Source of the DNA: an uncultured Bacteroidales bacterium
Lineage (GTDB): Bacteria > Bacteroidota > Bacteroidia > Bacteroidales > Bacteroidaceae
Direction of reading: 5' to 3'
Assembly: GCA_902778265.1 (NCBI GenBank)
Contig: CACYXI010000039.1
Span: 1 to 44,060 of the forward strand
DNA length: 44,060 bases
The translations under genes and the position numbers were made by a program. Shown here in pieces: positions 16,544 through 24,864 of this stretch (within the stretch, counting starts at the first letter, position 1; each line of letters starts with the position of its first letter). Below the pieces are notes generated by a model, which ran no database searches, was not told the origin of the DNA, and saw only the letters and a program-made list of their open reading frames with translations.

Positions 16544-17224
16544 ATGTATAGAATACTCAATCCCCAAGAGGAGCCTAAAGGACAGATTTTGACTTCTATG
16601 TTTAAATCTTCTTTCCGTCAAGATGTTTTCGCATATCGAAAACTGAGTCATGACATATATATTTTTTCTCAAAGAACAGGTTTGCAAATAATTAATGCCG
16701 TTAGAGTCGCAGAGAACATTCCAGCCTTTTTGGATATACTGAATGAGTTCTTTATGTCAAAGGAGCCAATGTATGATTTACATCAAATGCTCATTGATGA
16801 TCCTGTTAGATATATTACTAGTGATGAATTGTATACTTTTAGTAGTAATTATATTTCTCACATAAATGAAACAGGGCTTTATTATGATTGGGATAGAGAA
16901 CATTACCTTTGGGAGTTCATATGGGAAATGATTAGAAATGTTGAGTTCCCCGATATGCCGTCAAGAATGGAATCTCTTTTCTTATTTGATAGCATGGATA
17001 ACGCGATGAATTTCAAAGCAGAATACCGTGATTCTAACTATCAGTTGGTTAATGTAAATTTATTAGGAGGTACAAGATTGTCTTTTGACATGAACTGGTT
17101 CAGTAATGTTCCAAGTAACATCCCACTCTCAAAAGTAAAAGAGTTTGCTCGCAATTATTGGATGCAAGCACATACAGATAAACCTGTAATTGAAGTTCTT
17201 TACCAAGGCGAATATTCATGGTAA
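16544..17224 (+). CDS. Unknown protein, first gene of the McrBC operon (possible DUF2441/ART-like)
   Basis: 226 residues, acidic and aromatic-rich, no signal or membrane segment. The C-terminal half has the order PSRMESLFLFDSMDNAMNF, then YQLVNVNLL, then VKEFARNYW and PVIEVLYQGEYSW. This resembles from memory the DUF2441-type proteins placed in the ADP-ribosyltransferase-like clan, where an Arg, a Ser-containing strand and a final Glu strand form the pocket. I cannot confirm it by eye. It is 39 bp before mcrB and shares the same AT-rich codon use, so it is probably part of the system, as effector, sensor or modifier. Confidence 0.6.
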   Translation: MYRILNPQEEPKGQILTSMFKSSFRQDVFAYRKLSHDIYIFSQRTGLQIINAVRVAENIPAFLDILNEFFMSKEPMYDLHQMLIDDPVRYITSDELYTFSSNYISHINETGLYYDWDREHYLWEFIWEMIRNVEFPDMPSRMESLFLFDSMDNAMNFKAEYRDSNYQLVNVNLLGGTRLSFDMNWFSNVPSNIPLSKVKEFARNYWMQAHTDKPVIEVLYQGEYSW

Positions 17225-17263
17225 TAATCTATAATTGGATTAATTAATAAATATTTATACGAT

Positions 17264-18679
17264 ATGAAGTTTCTAAAAAAAGAAGAATTTGAATTGTTCA
17301 ATAAGTATGCTGGAAAATCATCTTACGATAATCCTGACGCACATGAACAACTGAAAAAATTGTATTATAAATTGGGAGAAATATCAGATGCGCTTCAAGC
17401 ATATGGTTTTATATCCCATATTAGACGTAATCCACAAAATCAAGGACAAAAATTTGAAGGATATCATTGGGCACAATTATGTCCATCATATTGTCATGAT
17501 GCAGATGGTAAAATCTTTTTTGTAATAGATTTTACATCTGAAGGATTTGGAGTTCACATAGATTGTAACCAACGTAGAGGTTTTTTTATAAATGAGAACA
17601 CCGAAAATCTACAGTTTTGGGATAGTTTATCTGTGGATAAAGTATGCGAACTAAATAAAGATGAAATAGTTAAGTGGGTGCTCGCTTATTGTGAACAGCA
17701 TAAGAGAGATTTCTTGCTGTTCGGAAAAGAATACAATATAAGATCATGTATAAATCTATTAAATATGGAAACATATAGCAAGTTATTGATAAATAATAAG
17801 AACCTTATCCTCACTGGTGCTCCCGGTACTGGTAAAACTTATCTTGCAAAACAGATAGCGGCACAAATGATACTCGGCAAGGAGTATGATGAAAAGTCTG
17901 CATCTGATGAAGAGAAGGAGAAAATGGAAGAACAATACGGCTTTGTTCAATTTCATCCCTCTTATGATTACACAGACTTTATGGAAGGATTGCGTCCTAA
18001 AGAGAACAATGGGAATATATCTTTCCAAAGAAAGGATGGAATCTTTATTGAATTCTGTCGCAAGGCTTTAAAAGCAAAGACAGAAAAATTTGTCTTTGTG
18101 ATAGATGAGATCAATCGTGGTGATCTATCAAAGATTTTTGGCGAGTTGTTCTTTAGCATAGATCCGGGGTATAGAGGAGAGAAAGGAAAGGTAAAGACAC
18201 AATACAGCAATCTCTGGGAAGATAAATACGGAGATTCTGACTTTTTCTTCATTCCTGAGAATGTGTATATAATAGGCACAATGAACGATATTGACCGTAG
18301 TGTCGAGAGTATGGATTTTGCAATGCGAAGACGTTTCGCATTCAAAGAAGTACGTGCAGAAGAGCGTATTGACATGATAACAGCAAACGAGAAACTTGGC
18401 TCAGATGATATCTGTGCGGAGATAAAGGGACGCATGAATAATCTGAATAAAGCAATTCTTGAAATTCAAGGACTTTCTCCTGCTTATCAAATTGGTGCTG
18501 CTTATTTTCTCAAGTTAGAGAACTATTTGACAAGTGATGGCAAAGTTGACGAAAGTTCATGGAAGAGCCTATGGGATAATCATCTATATGGGTTATTATT
18601 TGAATATCTGCGTGGTATGCCTAATTCAGAAGAAGAATTAAAGAACTTGGAACGTGCATATAATTTAGAACAAGAATAA
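17264..18679 (+). CDS. McrB-like AAA+ GTPase of a modification-dependent restriction system
   Basis: 471 residues. The N-terminal ~170 residues form a probable target-recognition domain with no family I can name (contains GYHWAQLCPSY and FFVIDFTSEGFGVHIDC). The AAA+ part has Walker A GAPGTGKT at 185-192, Walker B FVIDEINRGD near 280, the McrB-type GTMNDIDRS near 338 (the MNxxD GTP-discriminating segment) and the arginine finger region AMRRRFAF. McrB forms a GTP-driven hexamer that moves DNA and stimulates the McrC nuclease. AT-rich codons. mcrC starts 23 bp after its stop. Confidence 0.9.
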   Translation: MKFLKKEEFELFNKYAGKSSYDNPDAHEQLKKLYYKLGEISDALQAYGFISHIRRNPQNQGQKFEGYHWAQLCPSYCHDADGKIFFVIDFTSEGFGVHIDCNQRRGFFINENTENLQFWDSLSVDKVCELNKDEIVKWVLAYCEQHKRDFLLFGKEYNIRSCINLLNMETYSKLLINNKNLILTGAPGTGKTYLAKQIAAQMILGKEYDEKSASDEEKEKMEEQYGFVQFHPSYDYTDFMEGLRPKENNGNISFQRKDGIFIEFCRKALKAKTEKFVFVIDEINRGDLSKIFGELFFSIDPGYRGEKGKVKTQYSNLWEDKYGDSDFFFIPENVYIIGTMNDIDRSVESMDFAMRRRFAFKEVRAEERIDMITANEKLGSDDICAEIKGRMNNLNKAILEIQGLSPAYQIGAAYFLKLENYLTSDGKVDESSWKSLWDNHLYGLLFEYLRGMPNSEEELKNLERAYNLEQE

Positions 18680-18702
18680 AAACATAATAGAATCTTCTAT
18701 CT

Positions 18703-20079
18703 ATGCCAAAAATCGTTCATCTAACAGATAACTCAGAGAAAGAATTGAAGAAAAAGGACTGTTTTTCTGATGTCATCAAAATAGCTGGTCTTGGGAGTTT
18801 GAAGAATAATCCTGATCTATTGGTATTTCCGCACTCTTTTTCAGAATTGAAAGATGGGATTGATAATCTTTCAATTCTGACTATTCATGATGCCAAACAC
18901 GATGGGGAAGAATATGCCTCATTAAAAGTATGTACTGGCAACTTGATGGGGTTTGTTGGTATGAATGATACATCCGTAAGTATTCATTCTCGTTTCACGC
19001 ATAAGAAACATGACGGTGATGTAGATGAAAAATCGCAAGATTTCTTTCTTTATTATCTTCTGCAAAAGGTGTTCTCTATCAATATATTTTACTTGGAACA
19101 TACTCAAAGCAAGAATGATAAAGTTTTTGATTTTTTGCTATTCTTGTTTCCTGTGATGTTGAAAAATGCCTTATCACAAGGGCTTTTCAAGGAATATAAG
19201 ACAAACAGTTATGATGATGCAAAAGTTAAAGGTTGTATCAATATAAGTCGTTTCATACGTTATGATATTCCTTTTAAGGGTACTGTTAGCTATTCTACCC
19301 ATGAGCGTAGTTTTGATAATTCTATGACTCAGTTGATTCGGCATACTATAGAATATATCAAGCGTCATCCGTTTGGGACAAGTATCTTGAATGAAGATGC
19401 TGAAATGACAGAAAATGTAAACATAATTATCCAAGCTACACCAACATATAACCAGCGTAACCGCATACAGGTACTTAATGCTAATCGTCGTCCTAAAGTG
19501 CATCCTTATTTCACTAAATATAGGGATTTACAGCAGTTGTGTGTGCATATACTTAGACACGATACTTTAAAATATGGAAAGGAAAAGGATAAAATTCATG
19601 GAATCCTTTTCGATGGTGCTTGGTTATGGGAGGAGTATTTGAACACTATACTGAAAAAACAACGATTCAATCATGCGGAGAATAAATTAAAGCGTGGTGG
19701 ACTTCCGATGTTTGCAAAAGCAGATGCAGACAAAGGAATTAAACATAATAATCAAACTATCTATCCAGATTTCTATAAAGAGAATTTCATTCTTGATGCC
19801 AAATATAAGCATCTGAACGATGGGGTTGGGTGTGAAGACTTGTATCAAGTAGTGACATACATGTATTGTAGTTGTGCTAAACATGGTGGTTATATCTACC
19901 CTGACGAAGGAAACGGAGTTTATCACAAGCATCAACTTGCTGGCTATAATGGCTTTATACATCTTTTGCCTTTCAAGGTGCCTCAGAACTTAGAAAAACA
20001 TGAAGATTTCGTTAAACAGATTCAAGAGGTAGAAGAAACAATAGAGAAGATAATTGTTGAAATAGATAGACAATGCTAA
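18703..20079 (+). CDS. McrC-like endonuclease subunit
   Basis: 458 residues. N-terminal part (~1-250) corresponds to the region that binds the McrB ring. The C-terminal part carries a PD-(D/E)XK nuclease site: YPDFYKENFILDAKYKHL with Asp356, Asp365 and Lys367. Cleaves DNA when stimulated by McrB GTP hydrolysis; the pair usually targets methylated or otherwise modified cytosine in foreign DNA. AT-rich like the two preceding genes. Its last codons overlap the PLD gene by 7 bp. Confidence 0.88.
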   Translation: MPKIVHLTDNSEKELKKKDCFSDVIKIAGLGSLKNNPDLLVFPHSFSELKDGIDNLSILTIHDAKHDGEEYASLKVCTGNLMGFVGMNDTSVSIHSRFTHKKHDGDVDEKSQDFFLYYLLQKVFSINIFYLEHTQSKNDKVFDFLLFLFPVMLKNALSQGLFKEYKTNSYDDAKVKGCINISRFIRYDIPFKGTVSYSTHERSFDNSMTQLIRHTIEYIKRHPFGTSILNEDAEMTENVNIIIQATPTYNQRNRIQVLNANRRPKVHPYFTKYRDLQQLCVHILRHDTLKYGKEKDKIHGILFDGAWLWEEYLNTILKKQRFNHAENKLKRGGLPMFAKADADKGIKHNNQTIYPDFYKENFILDAKYKHLNDGVGCEDLYQVVTYMYCSCAKHGGYIYPDEGNGVYHKHQLAGYNGFIHLLPFKVPQNLEKHEDFVKQIQEVEETIEKIIVEIDRQC

Positions 20080-20585
20080 AATACATCTCCAACTCCATTC
20101 ATTACAAAGAGGTGCTTTCACGGGTACAATCCGTGAAGCATACTCTTTGGATTGGAACGGCTGACATAAAAGACGTTTATATTGAGGTGGGCAAAGAGAA
20201 AAAGCCGTTTCTGGCTCTCATTGCCCAACTCATTAGGCGGGACGTGGATGTGAGACTCATTCACGCAAAAGAGCCTGGCCCTAATTTCCGTGAGGACTTC
20301 GACAAGTACCCTGTGCTGTTCGACCGTCTGGAGAGGGTGCTCTGTCCGCGCGTTCATTTCAAGATACTCGTCTTCGACTGTAAAGAGGTGTATATTGGTA
20401 GTGCCAACCTCACAGGTGCAGGTATAGGTATGAAAGCGGAAACAACTCGTAACTTTGAGGCTGGAATATTGACTGACGAGCCTGAGATTGTAGAACAGGC
20501 TATGAACCAGTTTGATGATGTATGGATAGGAAAACATTGCAAGAAATGCAAGCGAAGAGACTTTTGTCCTGATCCAATAGCGTAA
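20073..20585 (+). CDS. Phospholipase D-like nuclease with C-terminal cysteine cluster
   Basis: 170 residues with one HKD half-site: His95, Lys97 in HFKILVFDCKEVYIGSAN, so it should act as a dimer, as the single-HKD nucleases (Nuc, BfiI type) do. The C-terminus has HCKKCKRRDFC, a likely zinc-binding knuckle. The ATG overlaps the end of mcrC (ATGCTAA), a strong sign of translational coupling and joint function. Unlike mcrB and mcrC the gene has a high GC content and core-like codons, so it may have joined the operon later. Its role could be a second nuclease of the system. Confidence 0.85.
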   Translation: MLKYISNSIHYKEVLSRVQSVKHTLWIGTADIKDVYIEVGKEKKPFLALIAQLIRRDVDVRLIHAKEPGPNFREDFDKYPVLFDRLERVLCPRVHFKILVFDCKEVYIGSANLTGAGIGMKAETTRNFEAGILTDEPEIVEQAMNQFDDVWIGKHCKKCKRRDFCPDPIA

Positions 20586-20685
20586 AATGCCATGAACTAG
20601 CGAGGAATTTCACGCCTTTGGTGCTTGAACTGATAAAAATTAACGCAAATTCGACGAATTCAAGATAAACGCATCTTCGATGCTG

Positions 20686-20790
20686 AACTGACAATAATTA
20701 CCAATCTTACCAATCTTTTACCATAAAGACAAAACATAAAAATGATAATTATTGGACTAAGATTGCTAAGATTGGTAATTATTGTCAGTT
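20686..20790. repeat. Long hairpin element E, copy 1
   Basis: Arms 20686-20717 and 20759-20790 (AACTGACAATAATTACC... and its complement ...GGTAATTATTGTCAGTT) are nearly perfect over 32 bp, with a 41-base AT-rich loop. Flanked by AAATTCGACGAATT and GCATCTTCGATGC palindromes. Confidence 0.8.
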
Positions 20791-21023
20791 AAAAAAAATA
20801 GCTTGCTATATGCTATATAAGCAATACTCTTCTTCCTCCGTTGCAAATCCCTACCAAACTCGGTGCAAGTCCCATTTTTCGCCTATTCCATGAAAGGGAT
20901 TAGAATGGGATTAGAAGCGAATTACAAGCGAAGGAGAAGCGAACCTGGAACGAGGGCATAACGAAGGCATAAAATAACAACTAATTAAACGCGAATTCGA
21001 CAAATCAGCACCTTTGGTGCTTG

Positions 21024-21118
21024 AACTGACAATAATTACCAATCTTGCCAATCTTTATCCAATAAGAAATGGGATATTATGGAAAAAAGATTGCGTAGAT
21101 TGGTAATTATTGTCAGTT
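21024..21118. repeat. Long hairpin element E, copy 2
   Basis: Same 32-bp arms as 20686-20790 in the same orientation with a different loop. Between the two copies (20826-20965) lie short tandem units such as GGGATTAGAATGGGATTAGA and CAAGCGAAGGAGAAGCGAA. No gene in 20586-21951. Confidence 0.8.
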
Positions 21119-21218
21119 AAAAGCAACTTGTTGCTCATCTTTTTCAATTCATCGAACAAACGTTAAAATAACCACGAATTTAACACCCATGATTTGCAAT
21201 GTAGAGATTATAAGTGTG

Positions 21219-21547
21219 ATTTTTTTTTTAGAATTAAACGCCAAACACGTACACACCCATAAAAATGAGGGTATAACAAACAGAGTATCAGGTAGTTTAG
21301 GGGCGTGTACGTGTTGGTCTAACACGTACACAAGTCGTACACAACACATACACACTTCTTGCACAAAAATATATTTTTGTGCAAGTTTTCGCTCATTACA
21401 TAAATTTATAGAGCGTGACGACCCGTGTACGTGTTGTGTACATGTTTGGCAAACACGTACACGCCTTTAACTTATTGGATATCAGTGTAATTAGATGCGT
21501 TTTTAGTGGGCGTGTACGTGTTTGGCGTTTAATTCTAAAAAAAAAAT
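21219..21547. mobile_element. MITE-like fold-back element with 36-bp perfect terminal inverted repeats
   Basis: Left end 21219-21254 and right end 21512-21547 are perfect 36-bp inverted repeats (A then T10 then AGAATTAAACGCC then AAACACGTACAC). The 11-mer GTGTACGTGTT occurs six times, alternating in orientation. A perfect 22-bp palindrome of GCACAAAAATA and its complement sits at the centre (21361-21382). The 329-bp element encodes no transposase and is nearly symmetric overall. No obvious target duplication. Confidence 0.75.
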
Positions 21548-21554
21548 TTCAACC

Positions 21555-21830
21555 TGAACGGTTGAAATATTAATGTTTCAATTAATGTCCTAATTAACGT
21601 ACCAATTAATGCGTCATAAAAAATGCCTTACGGCTAAACATTAATTAGGACACACATTAAGACGTTAATTCTGACATTAATATTTTTCAGGACGAAAAAA
21701 AATAATTAATGCGATATTAAGGTTTAGCTCGACGACCGAAGGGAAAGTCAATGCGGAATTTATGATAATTAATGTCCTCACGAAGTGAAAACATATAATA
21801 TCGCATTAATAACACATTAATTCCACATTA
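21555..21830. repeat. ATTAAT-rich fold-back region
   Basis: About a dozen ATTAAT motifs, many in the form TTAATGTCC/GGACATTAA, plus a perfect 15-bp inverted repeat (21705-21719 with 21796-21810). The middle contains AGGTTTAGCTCGACGACCGA (21721-21740), the block found in the MITE core at 13518. Adjoins the fold-back element at 21219-21547. Confidence 0.6.
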
Positions 21831-21905
21831 ATTTCTTAATCATACAAGTCGAAAAATTTTCATCTTTTTTGGAAAAAAGGCAGATTTCTCAAACCTCTGC
21901 CACCA

Positions 21906-21931
21906 TTTGGCGGAGGTCTTTACTACCTTTG
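21906..21931 (+). promoter_or_regulatory. Promoter of the AAA+ gene with GCCA/TGGC palindrome
   Basis: TTTG at 21906-21909 and TACCTTTG at 21924-21931. Preceded by CTCTGCCACCATTTGGCG, much like the WYL gene promoter, and followed by a 20-nt leader before the start codon. Confidence 0.6.
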
Positions 21932-21951
21932 CACCAGAATAATAAATAATT

Positions 21952-23601
21952 ATGGGAACTATGGCAACAAGAAAGAAAATGGATTTGCTTTTGGCCGTAG
22001 AGCAGATCGTGGAGAAGGCAAAGGATTCGGGACTTAGTAGCGAGTTCTACCGCAAGGCAGATAGGTATATCAAGTATCTGTCAGAGGTTATGGATCTCAC
22101 CAAGGAACAGAGCGTTATGCTGGCTCTGTTCATAGATAATAGTGACGATACAAGAATATCTCTTAGCGATATTGGCAGGTATCTTGACTGTCGTAATGCT
22201 CGTATAATAAGGTATATGAATGAGATAGATGTTCTCGAAAAGAGAGAGCTTGTAAGATGCAGCCGTGAGGATAAGCGCATGAGATACAGGGTGCCTATGG
22301 AAGTCATTGAGGCTTTTAAGAACAACAAGAAATATACTCCAAAGGATTGTTCCGGACTCTCATGCCAAGAGTTCTTTGATGAGATTGGGGAGGTGTTTGA
22401 GTTACGCGATAATAAAGAACTAACATACGAGTTAACCGTAGATAAGATTAAGCATCTCTTTGATTGCAATACTCATCTACTCTATGTTCAGAAGGTTAAG
22501 AGCTACAAACTATATGAGGATGATGAGATGCTGCTCGTTCTCTTCTCTCATCTGTTCGTAAACAATAACGCTGATTGTATAGGGTTTAATGATATTGACT
22601 TCCTGTACGAGAGATTTATATGGAACATGACAAGGTCAGATCTTAAGCAATGTGAGCATATTCTTCAGGAAAAAAAGCTAATAGAGTACAGCAACAATGA
22701 CGGTTTTGCTGATAGGGATTCGTTCCGCATTACAACAGAAGCAAAGCGTGCTTTGTTCTCAGAACTGGATCTTGTTTCTATGAATCAAGAGAAGAAGCGT
22801 AATGATGTTGTAAAGGCTGAGGAAATCACGCCTAAGAAGCTATTCTATGGAGATAAGATTAGCAGTCAGATAGATGAATTGGGCAAGCTATTGGACGATG
22901 CACAGTATAAGGAGATTCGTAAGCGAATGAAAGATACTGGTTTCCGCTGCGGTTTTACCTGCCTTTTCTATGGTGCTCCTGGAACTGGCAAGACAGAGAC
23001 TGCACTTCAGTTGGCAAGAATAACAGGGCGCGACATCGTTCAGGTCAACATTTCGCAGATAAAGAGTATGTGGGTTGGCGAGAGCGAGAAGAACATAAAG
23101 CACGTATTCGACAGCTACCGAACAAAGGTAAGGGAGTGTGACATTACGCCTATCTTGCTTTTCAACGAGGCAGATGCGATAATCGGTAAACGTCAGGAAG
23201 GGGCAGAAAGAGCCGTTGATAAGATGGAGAACTCTATCCAGAACATCATACTTCAGGAAATGGAGTCTCTTGACGGAATACTCATAGCCACTACCAATCT
23301 GGCTCAGAACATGGATAAGGCTTTTGAGCGTCGTTTCCTCTATAAGATCAAGTTCGAGAAGCCGACTGTCGAAGCTCGTATGAGTATGTGGCGTGAGATG
23401 ATTCCTGTTCTTAATGAAGATGATACGCGAATACTTGCCAACAAGTATGATTTCAGCGGTGGTCAGATAGAGAACATAGCCCGTCACTATACCATCGGCA
23501 AGATACTTCATGGTGAATCTGCTAACATCATTGATACCCTCTCTGCCTATTGCGACAGCGAAAGGCTCAATGCAAAAGAGATGCATAAGATAGGGTTTTA
23601 A
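21952..23601 (+). CDS. AAA+ ATPase with N-terminal helical/winged-helix-like region
   Basis: 549 residues (M4 at 21961 is an alternative start). Residues ~1-300 are helix-rich with ISLSDIGRYLDCRNARIIRYMNEIDVLEKRELV, which looks like a winged helix. Residues ~310-549 are an FtsH/CDC48-type AAA domain: Walker A GAPGTGKT at 341-348, pore-loop-like SMWVGESEKNI, Walker B LLFNEAD (Asn405 where Asp is usual, Glu406 present), sensor ATTN and arginine finger region FERRF. Probably unfolds or remodels a protein partner. Stands alone, with a strong promoter, among repeat elements. Target unknown. Confidence 0.85.
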   Translation: MGTMATRKKMDLLLAVEQIVEKAKDSGLSSEFYRKADRYIKYLSEVMDLTKEQSVMLALFIDNSDDTRISLSDIGRYLDCRNARIIRYMNEIDVLEKRELVRCSREDKRMRYRVPMEVIEAFKNNKKYTPKDCSGLSCQEFFDEIGEVFELRDNKELTYELTVDKIKHLFDCNTHLLYVQKVKSYKLYEDDEMLLVLFSHLFVNNNADCIGFNDIDFLYERFIWNMTRSDLKQCEHILQEKKLIEYSNNDGFADRDSFRITTEAKRALFSELDLVSMNQEKKRNDVVKAEEITPKKLFYGDKISSQIDELGKLLDDAQYKEIRKRMKDTGFRCGFTCLFYGAPGTGKTETALQLARITGRDIVQVNISQIKSMWVGESEKNIKHVFDSYRTKVRECDITPILLFNEADAIIGKRQEGAERAVDKMENSIQNIILQEMESLDGILIATTNLAQNMDKAFERRFLYKIKFEKPTVEARMSMWREMIPVLNEDDTRILANKYDFSGGQIENIARHYTIGKILHGESANIIDTLSAYCDSERLNAKEMHKIGF

Positions 23602-23737
23602 GGATGCGTTTTTCTGAACACGGAGATCACAGAAAAAACGAAAAAATATTATTGCGGATAATAATATTCAATGTGGTGATAAGTTCACGAAAGAGCCTTG
23701 GACTCCGAGCTTGCTCGCCTGAACAACAGTGAAGAAA

Positions 23738-23870
23738 GGCGAAATAATATAGGCGTTGGTTTCACCCACGTATCATAGACATTCATATCTCCAAGAGCGC
23801 CGTAGGTGCGATATAATTTCATATCATACTGAGAAACATGGAATTATGTCGCCCTTACAGGGCTTTGCTC
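23738..23870 (+). repeat. Dispersed repeat F, copy 2
   Basis: Same orientation as 16111-16240 (GGCGAAATAATATAGGCGT, AGCGCCGTAGGTGCGA, CATACTGAGAAACATGG). It continues to ~23950 with ATAGGGTTACACACCCTAT palindromes. The gap 23602-24864 has no convincing gene. Confidence 0.7.
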
Positions 23871-24032
23871 TCAATATGCACCAACAGATAGGGTTACACA
23901 CCCTATCCTATGATATGCCGTCCCTACAGGACTTGCAAAATGCTTTTCGGGAATTTATCACTACATTGAATAATCATATAACATATATATAAATTTGCTG
24001 TTTGGAAGACATTACATCAAACCACACAGGAA

Positions 24033-24140
24033 GATAACAACGAATTTATCGAATTAAAACTAATAAACATTTGAGAAATGCTACCAATAATCAATGTGAG
24101 TGCAAAAGATTTCGTTTTATTAGTTAAATTCGTTGTTGAA
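24033..24140. repeat. AT-rich inverted repeat
   Basis: ACAACGAATTTATCGAATTAA near the left faces TTAGTTAAATTCGTTGTT on the right, giving a long imperfect hairpin. Related to the CGAATTCGAC-type arms around other elements here. Confidence 0.5.
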
Positions 24141-24289
24141 TTATTGATTGCATATACTTCGTCAGTTAAAAAGCGAAAGCTACTTTTATTATAATTTACT
24201 GCCTTAATTCATTTCTAATTTACTTTCTAATTTTTCCCACCTCCTTTTTTCTTTTCTTTATTATATCATGATTTTAATTGAAAATAAAT

Positions 24290-24490
24290 AAGAAGAATAA
24301 GAATAAGAATAAGGGAATGTGGATTTATGGATAAACCATATTTTGAATTGATTATCAAGGAGATGCAGAACGAATAAGTATATAGCTAATACGTGGAATG
24401 GTATTTCATAACCTATGGATTATCCTCTGGTGGCATTATGGATTAGTGAAGAGTGTGGATAAGTGGCAGGTTATAAACTTTCTTTCAACA
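24290..24490. repeat. DnaA-box-like duplicated segment, copy 1
   Basis: An AATAAG tandem run (24293-24315) followed by TGTGGATTT, TATGGATAA and a perfect TGTGGATAA at 24454-24462. Order and spacing parallel 26040-26265, including 'ATAACCTaTGGATTATCC' and 'AAGTGGCAgGTTAT'. The two copies bracket the sigma-factor operon. Confidence 0.6.
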
Positions 24491-24587
24491 GCATTTACAC
24501 GAGAGACTTCGCAAGTACACGAAACATAATAAATGTAAGTTTGAAAAATTTCATCAACTCATATATTTTTGAAAAACACATGGTTGA

Positions 24588-24770
24588 AGAAGCTCTGAAA
24601 GAGCGACATCTAATAGCGAAGGGCGTAAGCCCTGGATATAAAGACGTTATTTAGGGTGTGAGGTCTGTAGGACCGACACCTATTATATTTATTAGGTGTC
24701 GCGCCTTCGGCGCTTTTCGTCGAACTGGCGTTATATTAGAGCTTTTGCCCATTCTGGGCGTTATCACTTA
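24588..24770. repeat. Fold-back repeat related to 8657-9000, copy 2
   Basis: Contains AGCTCTGAAAGAGCGACA, GAAGGGCGTAAGCCCTGG, GGTCTGTAGGACCGACACC and AGGTGTCGCGCC, then a fragment of the GGGC-rich family (GAGCTTTTGCCCATTCTGGG). Overlaps the spurious frame 24463-24654. Confidence 0.65.
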
Positions 24771-24819
24771 ATTGCGTTAATAATTTCATTTTTTCAACAC
24801 TATCATGTAGTTTTTCCAC

Positions 24820-24827
24820 TATATTTG
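24820..24827 (+). promoter_or_regulatory. -7 box of the sigma-factor operon
   Basis: TATATTTG, matching TAnnTTTG, lies 37 bp before the start codon. No clear -33 TTTG at standard distance, which would suit an alternative or self-activating sigma promoter. Confidence 0.45.
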
Positions 24828-24864
24828 CGTTTCTATAAGTAGAAAGTTTAATATTTCAAGAATA

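Noticed and set aside
24463-24654. 63-codon open frame upstream of the sigma gene
   Set aside because: It overlaps the DnaA-box-like and fold-back repeats; the repeated copy at 26240-26500 does not keep the frame.
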